Source: Kangiella shandongensis
Lineage (GTDB): Bacteria > Pseudomonadota > Gammaproteobacteria > Enterobacterales > Kangiellaceae
NCBI RefSeq assembly: GCF_020005365.1
Contig: NZ_JACNML010000012.1
Location: 1-64,000 of the forward strand
Direction of reading: 5' to 3'
Length of the DNA: 64,000 nucleotides
In this document: positions 51,430 through 59,733 of the stretch, in pieces
Layout: every line of letters begins with the position of its first letter
How positions within the stretch are numbered: position 1 is the first letter of the stretch
Notes under the pieces: generated by a model
Databases searched by the model: none
Seen by the model: only the letters and a program-made list of their open reading frames with translations
What the model was told of the DNA's origin: nothing
Made by a program: the position numbers and the translations under genes

Positions 51430-51463
51430 TTGATAAATGGTAGTTTTGTTGAATTATTATCAA
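51430..51463. promoter_or_regulatory. Inverted repeat between doxX and the LysR gene
   Basis: TTGATAA (51430-51436) and TTATCAA (51457-51463) are perfect 7-bp arms separated by 20 bases. They lie within the divergent promoter region, so they could be sites for the LysR regulator, although the spacing is not the classic T-N11-A form. Confidence 0.35.
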
Positions 51464-51476
51464 TGATTTGTTGATT

Positions 51477-52382
51477 ATGAATAAGCTCAATTTGATGAAA
51501 GCCTTTATTACGGTTGTGGATGAAGGTTCCTTTACTGCTGCTGCGGAAAAGTTGGAAACTTCACCCCAGCTCGTCAGCAAATATGTTTCTGCACTGGAAA
51601 AAGAGCTGAGTTTACGATTGTTGCAGAGAACGACACGGACAGTTGCTGTAACGGAAGTGGGGAGAGCTTACTACGATCGTTCGAGGCAAATCTTGTGGGA
51701 TATAGAAGAGCTGGAGCAATCCATGCAGGAAGAAGATAGAAGACCTGGCGGCTTATTAAGAATTAGTGCACCAATGTCTTTTGCGACACTGCATTTAGGC
51801 CAAGCTTTAGCTGATTTCCAAAACGAATATAGTGATGTTCAGATTGACCTGCAGCTGAATGATCGTAAAGTCGATATCGTAGAAGAAGGCTTTGATTTAG
51901 CCTTACGGGTCGGTCGTTTAAGCAGTTCTTCATTGATCGCAAAAAAAATTGCCCCAATACGGCTCGTGACTTGCGCGTCGCCTGACTATTTAAAACAGTA
52001 CGGTACTCCTGCCACACCGGATGAGTTAGCGCAGCATCGTTACCTTCATTACAGTTATCGGGACAGCTCAGAGCCATTAATCGGTGGCATGCAAAAGGCA
52101 TTCCCATCACTAAAAGAGCAGCGGCATATTGTTGCCAATAATGGTGAGGTCCTGGCGAAAGCAGCAGTCGCTGGGGCCGGCATTGTAGTCCAGCCGACCT
52201 TTATCGTTGGATCAGCTATTGCACAAGGCAAGCTGTCTATTATTCTGCCGGATTATGAGCCCGAGCCTCTTGGGCTGTACGCGCTTTATGCTCACCGCCG
52301 CTACTTATCAAGCAAAGTCCGTAGCTTTATTGACTTCCTAAGCGAGTATTTTGGGGAGCCGCCTTACTGGGATAGCCTGTAA
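51477..52382 (+). CDS. LysR-family transcriptional regulator
   Basis: The 301-residue regulator has an N-terminal winged helix-turn-helix (FITVVDEGSFTAAAEKLETSPQLVSKYVSALEKEL). The effector-binding domain follows from about residue 90 (GLLRISAPMSFATLHLGQAL). It is closest in pattern to the CrgA/AaeR-like LysR group. It is divergent from doxX and the dioxygenase gene, which it probably controls. ATG at 51477 is chosen over a TTG three codons upstream; neither has a strong ribosome-binding site. Confidence 0.88.
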   Translation: MNKLNLMKAFITVVDEGSFTAAAEKLETSPQLVSKYVSALEKELSLRLLQRTTRTVAVTEVGRAYYDRSRQILWDIEELEQSMQEEDRRPGGLLRISAPMSFATLHLGQALADFQNEYSDVQIDLQLNDRKVDIVEEGFDLALRVGRLSSSSLIAKKIAPIRLVTCASPDYLKQYGTPATPDELAQHRYLHYSYRDSSEPLIGGMQKAFPSLKEQRHIVANNGEVLAKAAVAGAGIVVQPTFIVGSAIAQGKLSIILPDYEPEPLGLYALYAHRRYLSSKVRSFIDFLSEYFGEPPYWDSL

Positions 52383-52688
52383 CGGATTGTATCGGCTTGT
52401 AGCGTTTTGTATCGAAAAGGCTTGAGTTAGGCTGAGAAAAGGGATAGTCTAAAAGCTGTATATAAAATGCACAATAACCAAGGTGAACAATATTAAGTCA
52501 ATTGGACTGACGTTTTATATAGCTGACCACCATGTCTTGAAGGTAACCCTTCGCCAAGGCATCGGTTCCTTTTGTTCCAACAATTGTCCTCGAATTTCTT
52601 TCCTACACTATAAAAGTTCTTTATTCCAGCCTCCGGATGGGCACTGTGATCTTCTTCCCAGAATGACTCAGAACAGCAAGGAGTGTGT
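52383..52688. other. Intergenic region between LysR gene and small secreted protein gene
   Basis: No supported gene is present in these 306 bases. Two copies of TTGTATCG lie near the start (52387-52394 and 52407-52414). Short frames on both strands have no ribosome-binding site or family similarity. AAGGAG at the end belongs to the next gene. Confidence 0.4.
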
Positions 52689-53012
52689 ATGTTCATTAAA
52701 GGATTTATAGCGTTGATACTGGTATCCGTAGTTAGCTCAGTCTACTCACAAAGTCTGGATGTCAATGTAACAATCAAATTACCGCAAGAGCACCAGAGTG
52801 TTCGCCTCTATAATTTTGAATCAAGTCAGTACGATAGCGTAACGTCACCAAGCACTTTGACCAGAGAGCAATGCTTGAAATATTTGCCTGATATGAATGG
52901 TCAGGCAGTACGATTACTGGATGTGTTCATCGCTAAGGGAAAGTCTCCCTATCGCGCCTTAACGCTGGTTCACTTTAAGATTCGTCACGCCATCAGTCAG
53001 CAAAACAGTTAA
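52689..53012 (+). CDS. Small secreted protein of unknown function
   Basis: The 107-residue protein has a signal peptide (IKGFIALILVSVVSSVYS, cleaved near YSQS). The mature part is about 90 residues with a single Cys in TREQCLKYLPDM. I recognise no domain. AAGGAG lies at proper spacing before ATG 52689, which supports it as a real gene; the GTG two codons earlier is less likely. No neighbour is close enough to form an operon. Confidence 0.5.
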   Translation: MFIKGFIALILVSVVSSVYSQSLDVNVTIKLPQEHQSVRLYNFESSQYDSVTSPSTLTREQCLKYLPDMNGQAVRLLDVFIAKGKSPYRALTLVHFKIRHAISQQNS

Positions 53013-53684
53013 CCCCAGTTGGCGGCAAGTCAGAAAAACGGTAGCGATATAGGTCGCTGCGACAGCTTGTTGTTTCAACAAAGACTCCTTAGGCAGTATT
53101 ATAAACATTAGCCGTAGTAACGACATGGCATTTAGCCGGTCTGATTGAATGTTGGCGTTTTGTTTCCCGCCGTTATCATTGAAAAGAATAGTGAGTGAGC
53201 TTTGAATGGTCTGTCCATGGCCTAGACGCATACGATATGGCTGCGGTGTGAAGTAAGTATCCTCTGCTGTAATTGTAAGCAATCTCTTAATCTATTACCT
53301 GAGACTCGCTCTTTGCTGGAGAAGCTGCCCGGTTCTTCGACTGGCTACTTTAAATGAGACATATGCTCGGTATCCGTGGGGCCTGTGAGATTTTCAACGA
53401 ACCCTCTATGAAGAGACGCTCTAAAGCCAAAGGCCTTGTTAATGTTTGTTTCAATAGAAGTTTTTACATAGTTATCACTATTAGTCTTAATTAAAAGCAC
53501 ATTGCTATACCTCTGCTCCTGAATTCTTTCATAACATAAGCGGATGCATTGAGCCTTTTAAAATACAAAATCTTGCCTTATCGTAACCCTTGCTAACCAC
53601 ACCTTTAAGAGGGTTGTTTCTTAAAACCTGATAGTTAATATGAAGGGTGTGAACAGGAAGTTCAATTTACGCAAGGAGCAAAGT
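53013..53684. other. 672-base region without a supported gene, upstream of the 53.7 kb unit
   Basis: A minus-strand frame (52959-53282) overlaps the previous gene and lacks a ribosome-binding site; I do not call it. The rest is AT-rich with an AACCCT/AGGGTT dyad (53585-53590 and 53610-53615). It presumably holds the promoter of the hydrolase operon. The length and lack of similarity suggest decayed sequence. Confidence 0.4.
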
Positions 53685-54464
53685 ATGTATATCCAATCTG
53701 ATCATTCTGATTTAAGAAGCTTTATCAGAGAAGAAGTCAACATGGAAAGAGTTACGCGGGAAGGAAGCCGTGGTAACGCCGTTAAGCGAGTACAGGAATG
53801 GCTCTGTTATCATAACCTGCAAGTGGTCATTGATGGCATCTTTGGTTTCGTAACGCAGGATGCCGTGATGAATTTCCAATTTTTTAATGGCCTGGAACCA
53901 AACGGAGTCGTCGATACGCAGACCTATCAAGCATTAGTTAAACCGATGACTGCTGTCCTCAAAAATCCAATCAATCATTCAATGCCTTTTAATGAAGCTG
54001 TAGCTGAATTTGCTCGGTTACATTTGAGTGTTCATCCAAGAGAATTTGGTGGTGATAATCGAGGCCCTTGGGTTCGATTATATTTGGATGGACATGATGG
54101 CGATAAGTTTTATTGGTGTGCAGGTTTCGTTCGCTTTTGTATGCGACAGGCTGCAGAAGCTCTCAATATTTCAATGCCTATGAAAACCTCTGGTTCGTGC
54201 GATTACATGGCAGCCCAGGGTGAAAACGAAGGATTTTTTGTTTCAGAAGGTGATGTAACTCACCGAGACATTCCTACGGGTTCAATGTTTCTTGTGCGCA
54301 AAACAGATAATGACTGGACACATGTTGGTTTGGTTATCAAAGCTGAGGAAAGCGTATTTAGAACGATCGAAGGGAATACCAATGATGACGGGAGTAGTAA
54401 TGGTTACGAAGTTTGTGAGCGTAGCCGTGGCTACAGCGATAAAGATTTCATCATATTTAATTAA
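53685..54464 (+). CDS. Peptidoglycan-binding protein with CHAP/NlpC-like amidase domain
   Basis: The 259-residue protein has a PG_binding_1 domain at about residues 20-75 (REGSRGNAVKRVQEWLCYHN, DGIFGFVTQDAVMNFQ, PNGVVDTQTYQALV). It then has a cysteine peptidase-like domain with candidate catalytic Cys in FYWCAGFVRFCMRQA and His in NDWTHVGLVIKA, followed by EGNTNDDGS. The Cys-His-Asn layout fits CHAP-type amidases that cut peptidoglycan. No signal peptide is present. AAGGAG precedes ATG 53685. It is first in a three-gene unit with two large proteins, 33 bases before the next gene. Confidence 0.8.
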   Translation: MYIQSDHSDLRSFIREEVNMERVTREGSRGNAVKRVQEWLCYHNLQVVIDGIFGFVTQDAVMNFQFFNGLEPNGVVDTQTYQALVKPMTAVLKNPINHSMPFNEAVAEFARLHLSVHPREFGGDNRGPWVRLYLDGHDGDKFYWCAGFVRFCMRQAAEALNISMPMKTSGSCDYMAAQGENEGFFVSEGDVTHRDIPTGSMFLVRKTDNDWTHVGLVIKAEESVFRTIEGNTNDDGSSNGYEVCERSRGYSDKDFIIFN

Positions 54465-54497
54465 TACTAAAGATACTTCAAGGAAAGGAGAAAGGTT

Positions 54498-56168
54498 ATG
54501 CCAAAGCTAGCTAAAAATGAAATTGAAAATTTGACCGCAGCGGATATGCGGGATTTTATGTACGGTGAAATTCAATCAATGATTGAAGGTAATGCACCCG
54601 AAAATGCAACGTTTCACTATTTTATGCCACCGATACCATTCGGACCTGAGCTGGCTGCATTTATGGATATTGGTCCAAATGCACAGGAATGGAAAGATAA
54701 AGGATTCACCAATAATGACTTGATGCGTTCAGCAGTGAACTTTGCATCAATCGTGGACTATGTTCCTGAAATCAGTAAAGACGAGAAAGGTGAAATCATT
54801 GATATCAACACTCTTATTGCCAGTGGTCAGAAAATATCCAATGCCTATGAGTCCATATTGAGTAATTGTAGAGTGGTTAATAACGCTCGCTCAGATGAGG
54901 ACAAAGAAAAATTGAAGAAGCTTCGTGCTTTACTTTATAAGGAACCTGCAGAGGAAGAAAAGCCTGAACCTGTTGAAGACAGCGGAGATGATTTGGACGA
55001 CCTTCTGGGTGACTCATCTTCTTCTGAAGACTTGTCTGATGAAGACCTGTTATCAGGTTTGGGTGGAGAAGATGCGAGCCTTGATGACATCTTTGCAGAT
55101 GGCGCCTCAACAGAAGATATTGTTGCTGATCCCAATAGTATTTCAGAGCCTACAACGGCAATGAAGCTTTACGATGCACTGGCGCTGAAGTACGACACGG
55201 TGGTACTTAATGCATTAGATGAACTGAAGAAAATCAGCCCCAATGATCCTAACGCAGGACTCCGTAAGAAGATATTGAAGAGAAAAATCCGAGCAGCAAA
55301 ACAGCGTTGGGAAGCGCAAGGTAAGAAAACCTTAGTTGAAAGTATCATTGCCCGAATTGAGCAATTATCTCAGGGTGGCATGCCGGAGTATTTAGCAGAG
55401 CTTCGAGAGCGATTTGAGGGCAACCAAATTCTGGCTTCACTCTTTGCAGATGAAGAGCTGGGTTCATCCTTAATTTCTGAGTCGGCTTATTATACTGCAT
55501 TACGTCCAAATGGAATTTTAAACGCAAAAGGGATGATGAGGGTTCGTATCCACTCTAGTAGTATGCAGAGCGAACGCAAGTTCAAACACTCGAAAACATC
55601 AGCCAGTGTTAAAGTGCCTTTCAGCTTCGGAGCTGCGGGAGCTAGCGGTTCAGCAGAAAATACAAAACGAAATTCGGAGTTCTTTTCTGATGAATTCGAA
55701 ATTAGCTTTGAAATTGTTCAGGGGTTAATTGACCGTCCATGGTTCGCCAAAGATTTTATTGAGTCCAGAGCCTATACTACAGTTGATCCTCGAACGGATC
55801 AGCCGCTCGATCCAGTGGCCCAGATCACTAAACTTTCTGATGGCAAAATACCGCCAGAAGAAGGTCTGTTAAAAGCTATCCCAATGACGGTTTACTTTAT
55901 TAAGGATTTAACCGTTCGCTCTAAGGCTCTGGCTAGAATGTCAGAAAGTGAAATTAACAAAATGTCAGGAAAAGCAGGGGTATCAATTTTTGGTTTTGGT
56001 GCAAATGCGAAGCATGAAAATACAACGGTGAATACCAGTTACTCTCGTGCTGGAACCATGGGTGAAATTCGCGCAGATGGTATTTACTTAGTTGGTATGT
56101 CAAGCATTTACCTTAAAAACTCTCCAAACCCTGACTTTGATTCTTTCCCTGAAGATCAGTGGATCTAG
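54498..56168 (+). CDS. Unassigned protein A of the hydrolase-linked unit
   Basis: A 556-residue soluble protein without signal peptide or membrane helix. Residues 1-150 are a folded region (PIPFGPELAAFMDIGPN). About 151-209 is an acidic Ser/Asp/Glu linker (DDLDDLLGDSSSSEDLSDED). About 220-310 is charged and helical. The C-terminal half is beta-rich with alternating small residues (SVKVPFSFGAAGASGSAEN) and the block D412-R-P-W-F-A-K-D-F-I-E-S-R-A-Y. It resembles the next gene's product at the FMDIGP and RPWF/REWL blocks, so they are paralogues. AAGGAG precedes the ATG. No function is assigned. Confidence 0.7.
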   Translation: MPKLAKNEIENLTAADMRDFMYGEIQSMIEGNAPENATFHYFMPPIPFGPELAAFMDIGPNAQEWKDKGFTNNDLMRSAVNFASIVDYVPEISKDEKGEIIDINTLIASGQKISNAYESILSNCRVVNNARSDEDKEKLKKLRALLYKEPAEEEKPEPVEDSGDDLDDLLGDSSSSEDLSDEDLLSGLGGEDASLDDIFADGASTEDIVADPNSISEPTTAMKLYDALALKYDTVVLNALDELKKISPNDPNAGLRKKILKRKIRAAKQRWEAQGKKTLVESIIARIEQLSQGGMPEYLAELRERFEGNQILASLFADEELGSSLISESAYYTALRPNGILNAKGMMRVRIHSSSMQSERKFKHSKTSASVKVPFSFGAAGASGSAENTKRNSEFFSDEFEISFEIVQGLIDRPWFAKDFIESRAYTTVDPRTDQPLDPVAQITKLSDGKIPPEEGLLKAIPMTVYFIKDLTVRSKALARMSESEINKMSGKAGVSIFGFGANAKHENTTVNTSYSRAGTMGEIRADGIYLVGMSSIYLKNSPNPDFDSFPEDQWI

Positions 56169-56176
56169 GAGGGAAC

Positions 56177-58153
56177 ATGAGTGACTTTACTGAGTTATCA
56201 GGAGCTGGAATAAAAGTTATCAGAGCCGCCTTTGCGGTGGCTCTGTCTGAGTTAGAAGAATTGGATATCGCTCAGAAAAGTTTAATGGATAGGGGCTCTG
56301 CCCCTAATTCAGAGCTGTTATCGTTCTTAGATTATAGTCCAATGGGCTATCCAATGGGGGACGAGCTTATTCCGCTCGCAGAAATGTTTTCTGGCAAGGA
56401 AACTGAGAATGCTGATGCGGATGATGAAGAGCCAAAGATTACTAATCTTGATATACAGTTGGATGATGCTAAGGCTCATTTGCATGATAAGCTGCTTAAT
56501 GTATCTCCCGAACTGGGCTCTAGAGTGTCACTCTCAAATGATTATCCAATACTTAATAGAGTCTATGAGACGTTTTTAAGGCACTCTGAGTTTGCAGGTA
56601 AAGTACAGGCAGACTCGGAACAACTGACCCAGGCGGAAAATTTTTTATTCCCAAAAAATGAGCAGGGTATCCCTGAAGAAAGCGATGTTTATAAGCGCTA
56701 TGTCGATTACTCTGAGCAATGTTTCGAGCTTGAATTAAAAATAGCTGAAGCTACAAGTTCTGGCACCAGTTCAGTTGCTGAGTTATTAAAGCAAAAGTTA
56801 AGTCGCGTTCAGGCCGAGTGGGTTACTTTAGGTCAGAAGCATCAAGTAGAAGATGCTCTTGAGATTTTAAGAACAGCAGATGCAAAAGCTGGTTATGAAG
56901 ATGAACGTAATGGATTTATCGAACTGTTAGAGTCTCGTCTGCGAACTCGACTTGGCTCTAGTGAGAATTATGCAGCCGTTACCATTTCTCCATTAAAACC
57001 CTTACTGGAGCCTGAAGAAAATGGCCTTTGGCAGCGTTTGACGTTAACCGCGGAGGATATTAAAAGCCACCTTACCCCTGATATTTGTGAGCTTTTTGGT
57101 GTAGATGATGAAGAACTTAGTTATGTTATGAAGTGCTTTAAATCTGCATCTATGGAGTACTTAAGAGTCTTCTTATCGCGTGAATGGTTGAGTAAAGACT
57201 TCCTCAATGCTCGTTATTGGAGAAACTCAACATCCACTTTATCTGATGGTAAAGGTGAGGGTGAGATACCAACGGCCATTTCCAGTGCATTTTTCATTAA
57301 GTCTGCTGAATTAGATCTTAGCCAAGGTGTTGATATTGACGAAGTTGGAAGTATCCGATCTCATGATAAGAAAAGGGTTATGGTTTTTAATACCGTAAAA
57401 ACGCCGCTGATGCATGCCTTAATTCAAAATGATAAAAAAGAAGTAACCGGTTCTAAAAAGAAAAAACTCATTGACACCCAGGCACTTAAAAAACTGCAAA
57501 GCGTTAAGGTCCTGCAGTCGAGAGAGAAAAGAAAACTAAAAACAGCTAAAAGGATAAAACTTTCTCCAAGGTTGCTTCAGACCCAGTTTAAGCCTGCTAT
57601 AACCAATAGAAAGTTACAGAAGAAAAAAAAGAAAGCGAGAGTGAAGTCAACCATGATTAACAGGGTTCATGGATTAAAGCTGCAACCAAGAATGATTCTG
57701 CATACCATTAAGAACCCTAAAAAGGTTAAAAGGCTCAATGTTACCGGGAGGGTTGAGCACAATGGTTTCGTTAGTGCAGGTGACTTAAACCTGAGTTATA
57801 CCTTGCTGGACAAAAATGAAAACGAGCTGGATACTAAAAATATTAAATTAACGACACAGGGCGAGCATTTACGTTTTAAACTTAAAGTGACTAATAATCA
57901 GCACCCTGATGGTGCGAAGGGTTCATTGGCTGATTCTGTCAAAATTACGCTGCAGAACCTTGACGGTGATGAATTAATGACTAAATCGTTTGAATTTAGA
58001 GTGAAAAACAAAAAGGTCAGTGTGTCATGGAGCGCCAGTCAAGGGTCAATTGAAATGGCTCTTTCCAGTGATGTCACACCTACTTTGTTTGCATATGGCT
58101 TAGAAGTATTGCCTAAGTCACCAAATCCTGACGGATCGCTGTTTAAAAACTGA
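56177..58153 (+). CDS. Unassigned protein B of the hydrolase-linked unit, paralogue of A
   Basis: The 658-residue protein has the same plan as A: an N-terminal block (PNSELLSFLDYSPMGYP), a long helical coiled region (about 150-260) and a block S334-R-E-W-L-S-K-D-F-L-N-A-R-Y. It then diverges: about residues 420-510 are very Lys/Arg-rich, and 510-658 form a beta-sandwich-like domain (VNVTGRVEHNG-type start, LNLSYTLLDKNENEL). No signal or membrane helix is seen. ATG 56177 is preceded by AGGAGG, eight bases after gene A's stop, so the genes are co-transcribed. Function is unknown. Confidence 0.7.
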   Translation: MSDFTELSGAGIKVIRAAFAVALSELEELDIAQKSLMDRGSAPNSELLSFLDYSPMGYPMGDELIPLAEMFSGKETENADADDEEPKITNLDIQLDDAKAHLHDKLLNVSPELGSRVSLSNDYPILNRVYETFLRHSEFAGKVQADSEQLTQAENFLFPKNEQGIPEESDVYKRYVDYSEQCFELELKIAEATSSGTSSVAELLKQKLSRVQAEWVTLGQKHQVEDALEILRTADAKAGYEDERNGFIELLESRLRTRLGSSENYAAVTISPLKPLLEPEENGLWQRLTLTAEDIKSHLTPDICELFGVDDEELSYVMKCFKSASMEYLRVFLSREWLSKDFLNARYWRNSTSTLSDGKGEGEIPTAISSAFFIKSAELDLSQGVDIDEVGSIRSHDKKRVMVFNTVKTPLMHALIQNDKKEVTGSKKKKLIDTQALKKLQSVKVLQSREKRKLKTAKRIKLSPRLLQTQFKPAITNRKLQKKKKKARVKSTMINRVHGLKLQPRMILHTIKNPKKVKRLNVTGRVEHNGFVSAGDLNLSYTLLDKNENELDTKNIKLTTQGEHLRFKLKVTNNQHPDGAKGSLADSVKITLQNLDGDELMTKSFEFRVKNKKVSVSWSASQGSIEMALSSDVTPTLFAYGLEVLPKSPNPDGSLFKN

Positions 58154-58386
58154 GAAGGATAGGCGAAGGGGCAAGTTCTGCCGGGAGTCTTACAAAAGCT
58201 TACCGCTGGCTCGCCCGTCCGGGATGAGCTGTGGGCGCTATTCCCTGAGCGCATATCAGTGGCAGGTGGCTTGATCTGTTGTCTCTTCCTGTTATTCAGG
58301 GACTGGATTAAATTACTTTTTTTGTCCTAGAGAAAAAGCTTATCTAATCTATTGAACTTGCAAGTTATTGTATTTAAATGAAAATA

Positions 58387-58400
58387 ATGATCTAAATCAA
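58387..58400. promoter_or_regulatory. Fnr/Anr-type site upstream of the porin operon
   Basis: ATGAT-CTAA-ATCAA matches TTGAT-N4-ATCAA at nine of ten positions, with the same mismatch as the site before usp (7022). Its centre lies about 30 bases upstream of the likely -10 region (58422-58427), as expected for activation at position -41.5. Activation at low oxygen is inferred. Confidence 0.6.
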
Positions 58401-58415
58401 GAACATCGAAATATA

Positions 58416-58435
58416 AATAAGAATGATTTGCATTA
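58416..58435. promoter_or_regulatory. Fur-box-like site overlapping the porin promoter
   Basis: AATAAGAATGATTTGCATTA matches the Fur-box form AATGAGAATGATTCTCATTT at 16 of 20 positions by eye. It overlaps the presumed -10 element, so Fur-Fe would block transcription when iron is plentiful. It starts 16 bases after the Fnr-type site. Confidence 0.65.
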
Positions 58436-58495
58436 GTGTGTCTATTTGTTTATAGTTCGCATGCTTTTTTACATATCTTTTGTTAGGGGAACATT

Positions 58496-59659
58496 ATGAA
58501 ATTTAAGCTTGCGCTAGTGTCGGCGGCACTATTGGCGTGCGGTACTGTGAATGCAGCCGAGCCGACCAATCAAGAATTGTTAGATTTAATTAAATCTCAA
58601 CAGAAAGAAATTGAGAACTTGAAAAAGTCCGTAGAAGAAGCTGATGAGAAAGCTGAAGCTTCTGTTGAGGCTGCTGAGAAAACAATGAGTAATGCAGCTG
58701 ACTCAAAATTATCTTTCGGTGGGTATGGTGAACTACATTACAACAATATCGAAGATAAAGAGTCTATCGATTTCCACCGCTTCGTTACTTTCATGGGTTA
58801 TGAGTTCAACGAAGATATTCGTTTCTTCTCAGAGCTAGAAGTTGAGCACTCATTATCGGGTGACGGTAAACCGGGTGAGGTTGAGCTAGAGCAAGCTTAC
58901 GTTGAAATTGACGTGACTGATGCGACTTCAATCAAGTCAGGTCTGTTCCTTGTACCAGTAGGTATTCTAAACGAAACTCATGAACCACCAACGTTCTACG
59001 GTGTAGAAAGAAATCCTGTTGAAAAGAACATCATTCCTTCAACTTGGTGGGAAGCGGGTGCTGGCGTAACAACTGAATTAGCTGCTGGTATCACTGCTGA
59101 TTTCGCGATTCACTCTGGTTTGGAAGTGCCAAACGATGGTGGCGTATATGACTTCAACATCCGTAGCGGCCGTCAGAAAGTAGCTAAAGCGAATGCTGAC
59201 AGTTTTGCTTACACTGCACGCATCAAGTACACTGCAATTCCTGGTTTAGAACTTGCTGCTTCGATTCAGCATCAGACTGATTTGACGCAAGGTGTTTTGA
59301 ATGCTGATGCTAACTTATACACAGCACACGCTATTTATAATGTAGATGGCTTCGGTATCCGTGCTTTATATGCAGGCTGGGATGTCGACAGTGAACAAGC
59401 TGAGTTAGCTGGCCAAGACAAGCAAGATGGTTTCTTCGTTGAACCAAGCTACCGCTTCAATGATGAGTTCGGTGTATTCGCTCGTTATAGTGAGTGGGAC
59501 AACGTTGCAGGCAACTCTATTGATACTGAAATGGAGCAGACTAACGTTGGTTTCAACTACTGGCCTCACCAAAACGTGGTATTTAAGTTTGACTTAGAAA
59601 GACGCGATGGTGCTCAGGATGGTGACGGCTTTAACTTAGGCGTTGGTTACCAGTTCTAA
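58496..59659 (+). CDS. Outer-membrane porin with N-terminal coiled coil
   Basis: A 387-residue porin precursor. The signal peptide ends ACGTVNAAEP. Residues about 22-70 are a charged coiled coil (LDLIKSQQKEIENLKKSVEEADEKAEAS), followed by a beta barrel from LSFGGYGELHYNN to the C-terminal aromatic GVGYQF, typical of outer-membrane barrels. Negative charge is common in the strands. The two upstream regulatory sites suggest iron and oxygen control. AGGGGA precedes the ATG. It is followed by an attenuator-like hairpin and the FMN-binding and PepSY genes. The substrate is unknown. Confidence 0.82.
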   Translation: MKFKLALVSAALLACGTVNAAEPTNQELLDLIKSQQKEIENLKKSVEEADEKAEASVEAAEKTMSNAADSKLSFGGYGELHYNNIEDKESIDFHRFVTFMGYEFNEDIRFFSELEVEHSLSGDGKPGEVELEQAYVEIDVTDATSIKSGLFLVPVGILNETHEPPTFYGVERNPVEKNIIPSTWWEAGAGVTTELAAGITADFAIHSGLEVPNDGGVYDFNIRSGRQKVAKANADSFAYTARIKYTAIPGLELAASIQHQTDLTQGVLNADANLYTAHAIYNVDGFGIRALYAGWDVDSEQAELAGQDKQDGFFVEPSYRFNDEFGVFARYSEWDNVAGNSIDTEMEQTNVGFNYWPHQNVVFKFDLERRDGAQDGDGFNLGVGYQF

Positions 59660-59684
59660 ACCACCTGCTTTTTTAGCTGTTTAT

Positions 59685-59710
59685 AAAGGCAGGCCTTAGC
59701 GCCTGCCTTT
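59685..59710 (+). terminator. Hairpin between the porin and FMN-binding genes (partial terminator)
   Basis: AAAGGCAGGC (59685-59694) and GCCTGCCTTT (59701-59710) form a 10-bp stem. Only TTTATTC follows, so termination is probably partial. This would give more porin than the two inner-membrane or periplasmic partners. Confidence 0.65.
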
Positions 59711-59733
59711 ATTCGTTTAGATAAGTGATTTTG

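Larger units (their letters stand above)
58154..58495. other. Regulatory region before the porin operon
   Basis: The first 150 bases show no gene or terminator I can support. The last 120 bases hold an Fnr/Anr-type site and a Fur-type site and AGGGGA before the porin start. No other feature is seen. Confidence 0.5.

Noticed and set aside
52483-52710. 75-codon plus-strand frame and an opposite minus-strand frame before 52689
   Set aside because: Neither has a start signal or recognisable composition. The plus frame overlaps the start region of the supported secreted protein gene.
52959-53282. 107-codon minus-strand frame downstream of the small secreted protein gene
   Set aside because: It overlaps the end of a better-supported gene, has no ribosome-binding site and shows no domain. 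It may be a remnant but cannot be supported.
58039-58254. 71-codon minus-strand frame at the end of protein B gene
   Set aside because: It is antisense to protein B, low in complexity and without start signals.
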